Below are positions 8,702 to 23,989 of a stretch of 64,000 nt of DNA, piece after piece. Under the pieces are notes generated by a model. The model saw nothing but the letters and a program-made list of their open reading frames with translations. It ran no database searches and was not told the DNA's origin. The stretch is from NCBI GenBank assembly GCA_028826165.1, contig JAPDFW010000070.1:1587859-1651858 (forward strand), written 5' to 3'. This stretch comes from Anaeramoeba ignava (taxonomy: Eukaryota > Metamonada > Anaeramoebidae). Position 1 is the stretch's first letter; each line of letters opens with the position of its first letter. The position numbers and the translations under genes are program-made.

Positions 8702-11674
8702 ATGCAAAATGAAATTTCTACAACAATTCCAAATACAAATAAAATGGAAAAAATAATGGAAAATATTTTTCATAATCAAGAAACATCAGATATAAAATTT
8801 ATAGTTGGAAATGAAAAAGAAGAAATATTTGCACATAAATTAATATTATCAATATCAAGTTCATATTGGAAAAATCAATTTTATCCACCAAATTGGGATC
8901 AACAAGAACAAAAGAAAATGATTGAAATATTTATTCCAGATGTTCCAGTTCAATATTTTGTCACAATTTTAAAATTTCTTTATTCAAGAAAACTTGATTT
9001 GGGAGATGAAACAATTGAAGAAATTTTACATCTTGCTGATCGTTTTAAAATTCCTACTTTAATTGAATATTGTCTTGATTTTCTTTATCACAAAACAACT
9101 TTTGATAATTGTTTTAGAAATCTGCGAATTTCTCAAGAATATCATTCAATTAAACTTCATAAAGAAGTGTGTTCTTTTATTCAAAAATATTCTTTGGAAT
9201 TATTTTCTCATCCTCAAGTTTTAATTCCTTTTCCAAAAGAAATTGTAATTGAAATTGCAAAGTTGGATTTTTTAAGGATTAGAGAATATGATTTTTTGGT
9301 TCAAGTTCTTGAATGGGCAAAACAGAAAGCTCAAGCTGTTCCTTTAATTGAAATTGTTTCCCCAATTCTTCCTTTTATTAGATTGGAAATTATGAATTTT
9401 TTTGATTTGAAAAATGTTTTACAACTTGATATTTTTCCTCGATATCAAATTGAAGGTTTAATGAAAGAAGTCGAAAATAAAGGAAATGATTATTTTGATG
9501 GAAGAAGAGAAATTCCTGCGAAGGAACCACATCAAGTACAAATCAAATTACAAATCAAATTACAAATCAAATTACAAATAAAATTACAAATAAAATTACA
9601 AATAAAATTACAAATAAAATTACAAATCAAATTACAAATCAAAATTACAAATCAAATTACAAATCAAATTACAAATAAAATTACAAATAAAATTATAAAT
9701 AAAATTACAAATAAAATTACAAATAAAATTACAAATAAAATTACAAATAAAATTACAAATCAAATTATAAATAAAATTACAAATCAAATTACAGATAAAA
9801 TTACAAATCAAATTACAAATCAAATTACAAATCAAATTACAAATCAAATTACAAATCAAATTACAAATAAAATTACAAATAAAATTACAAATAAAATTAT
9901 AAATAAAATTATAAATCAAATTATAAATCAAATTATAAATAAAATTACAAATCAAATTACAAATCAATTTACAAATCAAATTACAAATCAAATTACAAAT
10001 CAAATTACAAATCAAATTATAAATAAAATTACAAATCAAATTACAAATCAAATTACAAAATTACAAATCAAATTACAAATCAAATTACAAATAAAATTAT
10101 AAATAAAATTACAAATAAAATTACAAATAAAATTTAAAATAAAATTACAAATAAAATTACAAATCAAATTACAAATCAAATTACAAATAAAATTACAAAT
10201 AAAATTACAAATAAAATTACAAATAAAATTACAAATCAAATTGCAAACAAATTAAATTACAAATAAAATTACAAATCAAATTACAAATAAAATTACAAAT
10301 AAAATTACAAATAAAATTACAAATAAAAATCAAATTACAAAAATAAATCAAATACAAATAAATTATAAATAAAATTACAAATCAAATTATAAATAAAATT
10401 ACAAATAAAATTACAAATAAAATTACAAATCAAAAAATTACAAATCAAATTACAAATAAAATTATAAATAAAATTATAAATCAAATTATAAATCAAATTA
10501 CAAATAAAATTACTATAAATAAATTATAAATAAATTACAAATAAAATTATAAATAAAATTACAAATAAAATTACAAATCAAATTACAAATCAAATCAAAT
10601 TACAAATAAAATCAAATTATAAATAAAATTACAAATAAAATTATAAATAAAATTACAAATAAAATTACAAATCAAATTACAAATCAAATTACAAATAAAA
10701 TTACAAATAAAATTACAAATAAAATTATAAATAAAATTATAAATAAAATTACAAATAAAATTACAAATAAAATTACAAATAAAATTACAAATAAAATTAC
10801 AAATCAAATTATAAATAAAATTATAAATCAAATTACAAATAAAATTACAAATAAAATTATAAATAAAATTACAAATAAAATTACAAATCAAATTACAAAT
10901 AAAATTACAAATAAAATTACAAATCAAATTTAAAATTTATAATTTATAATTAATATTAAAATTAAAATTGAAAAAAAATAAAAGATTTCAGTTATTATTG
11001 TTGCTTCAGATGATCGAGATAATTATCTAGAAGATGCAAAAAATTCAATTAAAAGTATGGGAATCAACAAAATAGAAACATATAACGGAAGAATATCTAC
11101 ACCAAATTTAAGCAAATTATTAGATTATGATGTATTATTTTTATATTCAGATTACAATTGGAAAGATAATCAAGCAATAAGTCAAGTAACTCAAAAATTT
11201 GTGGAACATGGAGGCGCATTAGTTTTTGCAGGAGCATTTGCATTATCAATTGAACATCCACTTAAGGATCTTGTTGGAAACATAATCAATGGATTTCTTC
11301 CACTTGCAAAAGAAAGAGTAATTAGACATCATAATTCTTCACTTGGAGAATTTGAACTAAATCATCCACTTATGAAACAAATCAAAGTTTTTGATGGTGG
11401 AAGAGCTAGTTTTTATGTTGATACTGAAGAGGTTTTTGGTGGAAAAGTTATTGCTCGTTGGAAAAATGGTCGTCCTCTTGTAATTGAGAAAAAAATTTCG
11501 CCTGAATTCGGACAAATTGTTGCTTTAAATATTTTCCCCATTTCAGAATCTGCTTTTGGAAATGGTTGGATTCCTGATACTGATGGTGATAAATTAATTT
11601 CAAATTCTGTTATTTATGCTGCAAATCATTCTCCTCATACATTTAGAGAATTTCGAAAGAAAAATATTTTATAA
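8702..11674 (+). CDS. BTB-BACK protein fused to an amidotransferase-like domain
   Basis: Exons 8702-9535 and 10985-11674 splice in phase 0 to 507 residues. Residues about 28-130 are a BTB/POZ domain (SDIKFIVGN...AHKLILSISSSYW). About 135-245 fit a BACK helical domain. After the intron the chain becomes a Rossmann-like domain: a leading strand SVIIVASDD, then YDVLFLYSD, then VEHGGALVFAGAFA, resembling class I glutamine-amidotransferase/ThuA-like folds. No clear nucleophile Cys is seen at the expected elbow, so it may bind rather than catalyse. BTB-BACK proteins commonly act as substrate adaptors for Cullin-3 ligases (family knowledge); an adaptor role with the C-terminal domain as receptor is inference. 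TTTCAT motifs lie at 8655-8680. Confidence 0.8.
9536..10984 (+). repeat. BTB-gene intron: 12-bp tandem array
   Basis: 1449-bp intron (donor CAA|GTACAA, acceptor TAAAAG) consisting of (ACAAATAAAATT)n and (ACAAATCAAATT)n. The coding frame runs open through the first part as Thr-Asn-Gln-Ile/Lys-Ile repeats, so an ORF caller would extend the exon wrongly; splicing restores the downstream domain. Its sense strand has C but almost no G. Confidence 0.85.
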
Positions 11675-11884
11675 TCATTAAAAATACAAATAATTTTTTT
11701 TTTTCAATAAATAAAAAGCAAATGAAAAAATTAAGAACAATTTTTGAAAGCAGAATAACTTATAATTTGAAATGAAAAATTATAAGCATTTCATTATTAA
11801 AAAGATATTTCTTTTTATTTTGTTTTGGATTCCAAATTCTTTTTTTTAAAAAAAAAACAAAAAACACTCTATCAAAATTCATAT

Positions 11885-13474
11885 TCAATTTTCCCATTCT
11901 TCTCTTCTCATAACAAAAGGTAATTTTCTTGAAATAGAACCAATAGGTTGAGGAACAGGTTCATGAGCTCCAAGTTGAAAATCCATTTTTACAATAGGAA
12001 CAGAATCAACAGGAAGTCCATATTTATTTGATTTCTTAGGAATCAGCCATCTGACATAACACAAATTCATTGGAGAAGATTTCGCATAAATAATTGTTTT
12101 TATAACTGCAAATATTTCAATGGTTCTTGATATTTTCATAGCAACACAATCACCAGCTGAAACTTGAGGAAAAGCAAAAATATTTTGAAAATTTGGGACT
12201 AAATTCATATTTCCTTGATTTCTTGCCATAGATTGATACTGAGGCATTTGACTCATCAAGAAATTATTCATTGATGTGGTTGCATTTGGTTGCATTTGGT
12301 TTTGTGCCATTTGTTGAAGATATAAAAATGGCATCGGATACATAAATGGTAATCTTTGTTGTTGTTGTTGTTGATTTGTTGATTTGAAATTTCCTCCAAT
12401 AATATTATTAGTTCCAAACAAAGCATTATTTGGATTATTTAAAATATTCAATGTGTTTTGTGGTTTTCTTTGATTCATCATGTTAATATAGTTTATATTG
12501 TTGGTATTTGTATTTTGTGTTAATGTATTTAAATTATTTGGTTGTTTTGTTTTTTTTCGTTTTTCTTCAAAATTTTGAGATGTTTGGATTGGATTATTTT
12601 GTATTGATTGCATTTCATTTACATTTCTTTTTGAATGTAATGCTTCATTTTGGATTTTATTTTGCATCATTTGATTTTGAATTTGATTTCTAATTTGATT
12701 TCTAATTTGATTTCTAATTTGATTTTGATTTTTATTTTGATTTTTATTTTGATTTTTATTTTGATTTTTATTTTGATTTTTATTTTGAATTTTATTTTGA
12801 ATTTGATTTTGATTTTGAATTTCTAATGACTGAAGTTTTTTAATTGTTTGTCCGATATTTTCAACCAAAAAACTCAATTTTAAAGGAAAATAAAATTGTT
12901 GTTTAATTTGGAATTTTGAATTAATTTTAGATCTCAAATCTGGAAAGGAATCTGAATCTGAATCTAATTCTGATTCTGATTCTGATTCTGATTTTGATTT
13001 TGATTTTGATTTTGATTTTGATTCTGAATTTGATTTTGAATTTGATTCTGAATCTGAATCTGAATTTGATTCTGATTCTGAATCTGAATTTGAATTTGAA
13101 TTTGAATTTGAATTTGAATTTGATTCTGAATTTGAATTTGATTCTGAATTTAAATTTGAATTTGAATTTGAATTTGATTTTGATTTTGATTTTGATTTTG
13201 ATTTTGATTTTGAAGATGAAGTTAATTTTTTTCTTTTATTTCGATTTTTATTTCGATTTTTATTTTTGTTTTTATTTTTTTTTTGATTTTTGTTTTTATT
13301 TCTATTTTGATTTCTAATTTGTTTTTCTGGTATGAATACTCTTTCTTTTCCATATGTTTTTAAATATACTGCACATCTATGACAATAAATTCGTTCGTTA
13401 ATTTTTCTCCATGTTTCTGTTTGTTTAGTTAAACAATTTGGATTTGAACATTTATATTTAATTCGTTTTTGCAT
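11885..13474 (-). CDS. GATA-type zinc-finger protein with long low-complexity middle
   Basis: 529 residues from Met at 13474; the open frame extends upstream but that part is Phe/Lys-rich 5' flank, and three ATGAAAA motifs (13486-13510) point to this start. Residues 9-34 form a GATA-like finger, C-X4-C-X16-C-X2-C, with TETWRK and CHRCAVYLKTYG matching the family's TxxWR and CNxCGLYxK; the canonical first pair is C-X2-C. Then follow Ser/Asn/Glu and Gln/Asn repeats to about residue 300, a Met/Gln/Asn-rich stretch, and a folded C-terminus of about 90 residues (GDCVAMKISRTIEIFAVIKT, LCYVRWLIPKK) that weakly recalls a BAH or chromo-like beta fold. A nuclear, DNA-binding role is inferred from the finger. 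Confidence 0.75.
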   Translation of the reverse strand: MQKRIKYKCSNPNCLTKQTETWRKINERIYCHRCAVYLKTYGKERVFIPEKQIRNQNRNKNKNQKKNKNKNKNRNKNRNKRKKLTSSSKSKSKSKSKSKSNSNSNSNLNSESNSNSESNSNSNSNSNSNSDSESESNSDSDSESNSKSNSESKSKSKSKSKSESESESELDSDSDSFPDLRSKINSKFQIKQQFYFPLKLSFLVENIGQTIKKLQSLEIQNQNQIQNKIQNKNQNKNQNKNQNKNQNKNQNQIRNQIRNQIRNQIQNQMMQNKIQNEALHSKRNVNEMQSIQNNPIQTSQNFEEKRKKTKQPNNLNTLTQNTNTNNINYINMMNQRKPQNTLNILNNPNNALFGTNNIIGGNFKSTNQQQQQQRLPFMYPMPFLYLQQMAQNQMQPNATTSMNNFLMSQMPQYQSMARNQGNMNLVPNFQNIFAFPQVSAGDCVAMKISRTIEIFAVIKTIIYAKSSPMNLCYVRWLIPKKSNKYGLPVDSVPIVKMDFQLGAHEPVPQPIGSISRKLPFVMRREEWEN

Positions 13475-13699
13475 AATTTTAAAAAAATGAAAAATGAAAA
13501 AATGAAAAAATAAAAAAATTTTTTTTTTCTTCTTTTTTTTAAAAATTAAAAAAAATTGTTTATAAAATAAAAAATCGAAAAAATAAAAAATTGGAAAAAT
13601 TCCAAAAAGAAGAAAAGATCTATTATTTAATCTAAAATCTAAAATCAAAAAATAAAAATAATCAAAAAATAAAAATAATCAAAAAATTTTTTTCTTTTT

Positions 13700-16600
13700 T
13701 TAAATTTGAATTAAAAATAAAAATAAACTTGTAATTGAATAAAATGTTAAATTGGATACTTCGTAAATAATTTTAGGTGAAAAAACAGTCCAAATAAATA
13801 AATGATTTTGTAAAATAAAGATGAATATAAAAAAAAGCATTAAAGTAAGTGAACTTATTTCTGATAGAAAAAAAGGGAAAATAGAATAATTTCCCAATTG
13901 ATTTTCTAAATGATTTTCTAAATGATTTTCTAAATGATTTTGATTTTGATTTTGATTTTGATTTTGATTTTGATTTTGATTTTGATTTTGATTTTGATTT
14001 TGATTTTGATTTTGATTTTGATTTTCATTTTTTAAATGATTTTGATTTTGAATTTGATTTTGATTTTGATTTTGATTTTGATTTTGATTTTGATTTTGAT
14101 TTTGATTTTGATTTTGATTTTGATTTTGATTTTGAATTTGAATTTGATTTTCATTTTTTAAATGATTTTGATTTTCATTTTTTAAATCATTTTGATTTTC
14201 ATTTTTTAAATGAATTTGATTTTCATTTTTTAAATAATTTTGATTTTCATTTTTTAAATGAATTTGATTTTCATTTTTTAAATCATTTTCTAATTTTAAA
14301 TAATTTTGATTTAATTTCGAAATTAAAATCATCATTGAAATAGAAAAACAAAAAAATATTGGTCCAGAAAAAGTTATTAAAAATGTTAAAAATCCAACAA
14401 TTATCTGATTATATTTAATCAATCCTGTATAAGCTCCATTTATATCCAAACTAGATAATGAATTTGTATTTCCAAAAGCAAAAAAAGCAAGTCGAGAAAG
14501 ATAATAAAATATGATCATAATTTCCTTATAATTTTGTTTTGATTGATTTGTTTTTTTATGGAAAAGAATTAATACTTCTTGTTGTAAATAAAATAACACA
14601 AAAAGAAATGAATTTTGAGGTTTATGTATTAGAATCAATAAAATCACTAAAATAGACTGAATATTTTGAATCAAATTCACTTTGATTTTGAGTGTTAAAT
14701 TTGGATCGAAAAATTTTGAATAATAAACCAAATATATATAAATTCCAACAAAAATTATCATGAAAAGAATAACAGTTAAATAATTGAACCAAATTGAAAA
14801 AAATTGAATTTGATAAATTTTTTGGTTTGATGATTGATTATGAAAATTTGCAATGAAAAACTGAATAATTGAGAAAAAAGAACTAATAACAAGTAATAAA
14901 ATAAAGCTTATATAAATTTTTTGCTGTGAAAATTTGCTTTTTTGTTGTTTTAGCAAGTTAAAAAATTGAGTTAATCCTTTTAAATTGATGATCATAACAA
15001 ACAAAATTGTGGAAATATTCAATACAATCAAAGCAAAACTCGAAAGTTTAGACGATGAATATTCAGAAAGCCATTTAGAAATATCTGGATCATTAAGCCA
15101 TTTATCACCTGATTTATTCCATATTCGAAAAACACGAACAAAAATTAAAGGGATAATTGGAAGAAATGAAATGAAATTAAAATTGAAATTATTTTGGAAT
15201 AGATTCTTCAAGAAAAAAATAAGAATTAAAGTTGTTGAAATGTAATAAAATGTTTGGTGTTCTTCTTCTACAAAACTACTTGAACTAAGTGAACAAATGT
15301 GGAACAATTCAAAGAAAAAAATGAATACTTCCATTTTAAGTGAATTGGCAATTTTTTTAATTTCTTGCTTTTTTTCGTTTTTGATAAAATGGATCAAAGG
15401 AGATATTAAATTACTCATTGTTTTTACTAAATAGGCAATAAAAATCCAGTACAAAATACCATATTTCCCAGAATCAACACATAAAAATGAATCAAAAAAC
15501 ACTCTGCAAATTAAGTATTTTTGTGCCAAAACAAGTGAAGATGTGAATAAAAAGAACTTCAAATTAAATCCTTTTGTTGCTTGAATAATAATTTCGAATT
15601 TTGGATCAACTAAAAAATTCATCATTGTGAAAAATATATTGAAAATGATTAAAAAGAGCAATAAAATTGAAGAAAGCATCGAATAAGAATCTGATTGAGT
15701 AGAATTTTGAGTGAGAGTGTCTTGGAGAATATCCAAAGCTTCGAGATATAAATTTTCTGCATTTTGATATGATGCTGAAATATTTTTGGGAAATAAATGT
15801 TCATTTTGAGCTTGTTTAAAAATATTGTTAATGTGGTTCATTTTCTTAGAATCGATTGATTGAAAATTTATGTTCATTTTTTCTGCCAAATTAAGTAATT
15901 GTTGAGTATTTTTTCTCAAAAAATCCAATCTAATTTTTGGTGGATAAATTTTAAAGACTGGCAATATTAATTTTCCCATATTTTTTTCAGGAATTCCCAA
16001 ATCAAACATTAAAGATAAAGTGGGGGAAATATCAAGTTGAGAAATTGATTGTGCTGGAGAAGAAACACCATTTCCATTTGCAAAAATTGATGGACTTAGA
16101 AAAGAAGCAATTGTTGATGTTTCTTGGGCAGAATTTCCGCCATGATTCCCCATATCATTCATTCCATGATCTGAAACAATAAGAATCAATGTATTTTCAT
16201 CATAAATATTTTGAGAATTTTGAGAAGAATTTTTGAGAAATGATGTGTAAATTTTTTGGATGATTTGATCCATTTCTTGTTGTTTTTTTTTCAGTAAATT
16301 TGAGTTTGCTCCTGAAATATGTCCTGCATGATCCAATCCGAGATAGTGAAGAATCATTATATCCCAGGTATTTTTATTTTTTAATTCCTCATCAAGATGT
16401 CTTGTTACATTCCAATCCACTTCAGTTGTATCTTGAACAAAAAAACTTGAGACATCATCTTTTCTTGTGAAATAATTTGGAAATAATTTAATCCAAGTAT
16501 CATCTCCATAAAAAATGATTTTTTTATTTTTTTCATAGAAATTTTTGATTATGTTATCCTCCAAAAACTCTACAGCTTGAAAATTATGAACGATATCTAA

Positions 16601-17261
16601 AAAATTTGGTATTATTCCTGCTGTTATTGATTTTATTCTTGGGAGTGTAACTGTTGGTGATTCGCATTTGGCTTTCATTGTGATTGATGAATTTGAATTA
16701 ATTAAAGAAGACCAAAAAGGCATTAATAAAGATCTTTTTGGATCAAGAATGAAATTTGAACGAAAAGCGTCAATAAGGATTATAATTAATTTATCAAAAA
16801 TTTGATTTTGATTTTTTAATTGATTTTGATTTTGATTTTGAAATTGATTTTCAAATTGATTTTGATTTTGATTTTTATTTTGAAATTGATTTTGATTTTC
16901 TAATTGATTTTCAAATTTATTTTCTAATTGATTTTCTAATTTATTTTCTAATTTATTTTCTAATTGATTTTCTAATTGATTTTCTAATTTATTTTCTAAT
17001 TTATTTTCTGAATTGATTTTCTTGATAATTTTTATCCAAAAACTGATTTTCTAATTTATTTTGAAAAAATTTAGTAAAAAATTGATTTTGAAAACCAATA
17101 AAAATTATTTGATTTTCTAATTGATCAAAAATTTTATTTTCTAATTGGTTTTGATTTTGATTTTGATTTTCAAATTGAAAAAAGAAAAATCCAAAAAAAA
17201 AAATAAAAGAGGAAAAAGGAAAAAATTGAAAAATTATTTGATTTCTTCTAAACCAATTCAT
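13700..17261 (-). CDS. PIGG: GPI ethanolamine phosphate transferase, PIG-G/GPI7-like (one frameshift)
   Basis: Transfers ethanolamine phosphate to a mannose of the GPI anchor in the ER (family knowledge). The N-terminal signal anchor (FFFGFFFFQ) is followed by a LENQ/LENK/QN repeat, then the alkaline-phosphatase-like catalytic domain: LIIILIDAFRSNFIL, PTVTLPRIKSITAG, YGDDTWIKLFP, LHYLGLDHAGHISG and SDHGMNDMGNHGG. These contain the metal ligands and match PIG-G better than PIG-N or PIG-O (TRHLD, DDTWIKLFP). The C-terminal half has many membrane helices with an NQ/NE tract of about 130 residues in one loop, then a final pair of helices (HLFIWTVFSPK). An extra base at 17010 inside the LEN repeat shifts the frame; removing it joins both parts in one frame, 1186 residues. 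It is either sequencing error or inactivation. Confidence 0.88.
13893..14290 (-). repeat. CAAAAT/GAAAAT coding hexamer tract in PIG-G
   Basis: In-frame repeat encoding Asn-Gln, Lys-Asn-Glu-Asn and Leu-Glu-Asn-His units inside a loop between membrane helices. It is the same hexamer family as the intergenic arrays at 2384-3025 and 4398-5050. Confidence 0.85.
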
Positions 17262-17339
17262 TTAAAAATTTTAAAAACAGAAAAATGAAAAATGAAAATT
17301 AAAAGAAATTTAAAAGAAAATTGAATTGAAAAAAGAAAT

Positions 17340-19182
17340 TTATTTTTTCTCATAAATCCATTTATCTAAATCAGCTGTTTGATTAACAATTTCATTATTT
17401 TTAAACCAAATTGAAATTTCCTTTTCAGCAGATTCTTTTGTTAAACTTCCATGAATTAAATTTCGAGCTAAATTTTAATAATTATAATTTTAATTTTAAT
17501 AATTTTAATAATTTTAATTTTAAAAATTTTAATTTTAAAAAAACAAACCAATATTAATTCCAAAATCTCCTCTAATTGTTCCTGGTTTACTTTTTAATGG
17601 ATCAGGATCTCCAATTAATTTTAAAGCTGATTCAACAACATTTTTACCTTCCCAAATCATAGCAACAATAAAACTAGAACATAAATAATCAACTAAATTT
17701 TTATATTCTGGTTTTGATTGATCTAATAAATCCATTTCGAAAATTATTTATAAATCCATTATTAAAATTATTATTAAAATTATTAATAAAATTATTATTA
17801 AAATTATTTATAAAATTATTATTTAAATTATTATAATTTATTTATAAATTTATTATTAAAATTATTTATAAAATTATTATTAAAATTATTATTAAAACTA
17901 TAAAATTATTATTAAAATTATTATTTAAATTATTATTAAATTTATTATTAAAATTGTTATTAAAATTATTATTTAAATTATTATTTAAATTATTATTAAA
18001 TTATTATTAAAATTATTAAATTTATTATTAAAATTATTATTAAAATTATTATTAAAAATTATTAAAAATTATTAAAATTATTATTAAAATTATTATTTAA
18101 ATTATTATTAAAATTATTATTAATTTATTTATAAATTTATTATTAAAATTATTATTTATTAAAATTATTATTAAAATTATTATTAAAATTATTATTAAAA
18201 TTATTATTAAATTATTATTAAAATTATTATTTAAATTATTATTTAAATTATTTATAAAATTATTATTAAAATTATTATTATATTTATTATTAAAATTCAT
18301 TATTAAATTTATTATTTAAAAATCATTATTAAAATTATTATTAAAATTATTATTAAAATTATTATTAAAATTATTATTAAAATTATTATTAAATTTATTA
18401 TTAAATTTATTATTAAAATTATTATTAAAATTATTATTAAATTTATTATTAAATTTATTATTATAATTATTATTAATTTATTATTAAAATTATTATTAAA
18501 ATTATTATTAAGATTATTATTAAAATTATTATTAAATTTATTAAAATTATTTATTAAAATTATTATTAAAATTATTATTAAAATTATTATTAAAATTATT
18601 ATTAAAATTATTATTAAAATTATTATTAAAATTATTATTAAAATTATTATTAAAATTATTATTAAAATTATTATTAAAATTATTATTAAAATTATTATTA
18701 AATTAATTTGCCAAGTGATCTATTTTTAGTTTACATTCTAAATAATGTTTTTCTGCTTGTTGTTTTGTTGGTTTTATTAATTTAATGGCTAAAAAAGAAA
18801 AGAAAAGAAAAGAAAAGAAAAGAATTAAAATTTTGATAATTCTTTTAACAAACTTTAAAAAAAAATTTTACAAATTAATTTAAATCCTTTTGCTTCAAAT
18901 CTTGATATTATTGCTCCAATTTTTTTAATTTGAATTCCTTCTGGTTTAATAGCAATAAAAGTTCTTTCATTTACTATAATTTTAATTTATTGATAATTTT
19001 ATTTATAAATTGAAAATTAAAATAAATTGATTTTCATTTAAATTTTTACTTGAATTTTTTTCTTCTTTTTTTTCTTCTTCTTTTTCTTCTTTTTGTTCTT
19101 CTTTTTCTTTATGAATAACATAAGCACTAACACTAACACAAGCAATTAAAGTTGAAAGAAAAACAAATTTTTTAGAATTCAT
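17340..19182 (-). CDS. Nucleoside diphosphate kinase with N-terminal membrane anchor
   Basis: Five exons (19050-19182, 18872-18973, 18735-18788, 17549-17722, 17340-17467) give 196 residues. It transfers gamma-phosphate between nucleotides through a phospho-His. Family motifs: [61 protein letters not shown] and NLIHGS with the catalytic His. The usual S-S-G-P before VAM is CSSF here. Residues 1-45 are extra to the family: a hydrophobic segment ([18 protein letters not shown]), then a Lys/Glu-rich linker, so the enzyme is probably membrane-anchored or secreted. The splice at HYLE|Y was chosen because it restores family spacing; intron 4 is a 1012-bp repeat array. One ATGAAAA motif lies at 19203-19211. 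Confidence 0.88.
17723..18734 (-). repeat. NDP kinase intron 4: AAAATTATTATT array
   Basis: 1012-bp intron made of a 12-bp unit AAAATTATTATT (written on +) with TTTATAAATT interruptions. Sense-strand donor is T|GTAAAC and acceptor TTATTAG. No coding content. Confidence 0.88.
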
Positions 19183-19436
19183 TTTATTTTTCTAATTAAA
19201 AAAAATGAAAATTAAAAAAACCAAAAAAAAATTTTTTTTAAATTAAAAAAAGGAGAAAAAAAAATAATTAAAAAATTTTTTCTCTTTTTAATTTTTAATT
19301 TTATTTTTATTTTTTTCATTTTTTTTTTGGTTGGTTTTTTTCTCTTTTATAATTCTTTATTATTTCTATTATTTTTTTTTTATATTTTTTTTTCCTTTTA
19401 GCTTGTTAAAGTTTTTGTGTTTTTTTTTTTGTTAAT

Positions 19437-23780
<4,344 letters not shown>

Positions 23781-23989
23781 ACATTATTATATTTTTTTTT
23801 TCTCTCTCTTTTATTTTTCTCAATTTTTTTTTACTTTCTATTTCTTTCTTTCTTTCTTTCTTTCTATTTGAATTTCATTTCAAAAAATTTGGTTTCTTTA
23901 ATTTTGAAAAAACAAAATCAGTTTATTTTTCCTTAAATTTATTTTTCTTTTTTTTTTTGCTTTTTTTTTGGAATTGTTTTTTGTTTTTT

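Noticed and set aside
9632-10927. Minus-strand ICNFICN frames and the TNQITNK extension of the BTB gene
   Set aside because: Intronic repeat. Splicing at 9535/10985 joins two folded domains in phase.
13475-13648. N-terminal extension of the GATA-finger frame
   Set aside because: It is Phe/Lys-rich low-complexity flank over the promoter motif, and no ATG-based reason supports it beyond the open frame.
18789-18871. AAAAG pentamer run as a regulatory site
   Set aside because: It is a short purine run inside an 83-bp NDPK intron; similar runs at 39080 and 41840 are also simple repeats.
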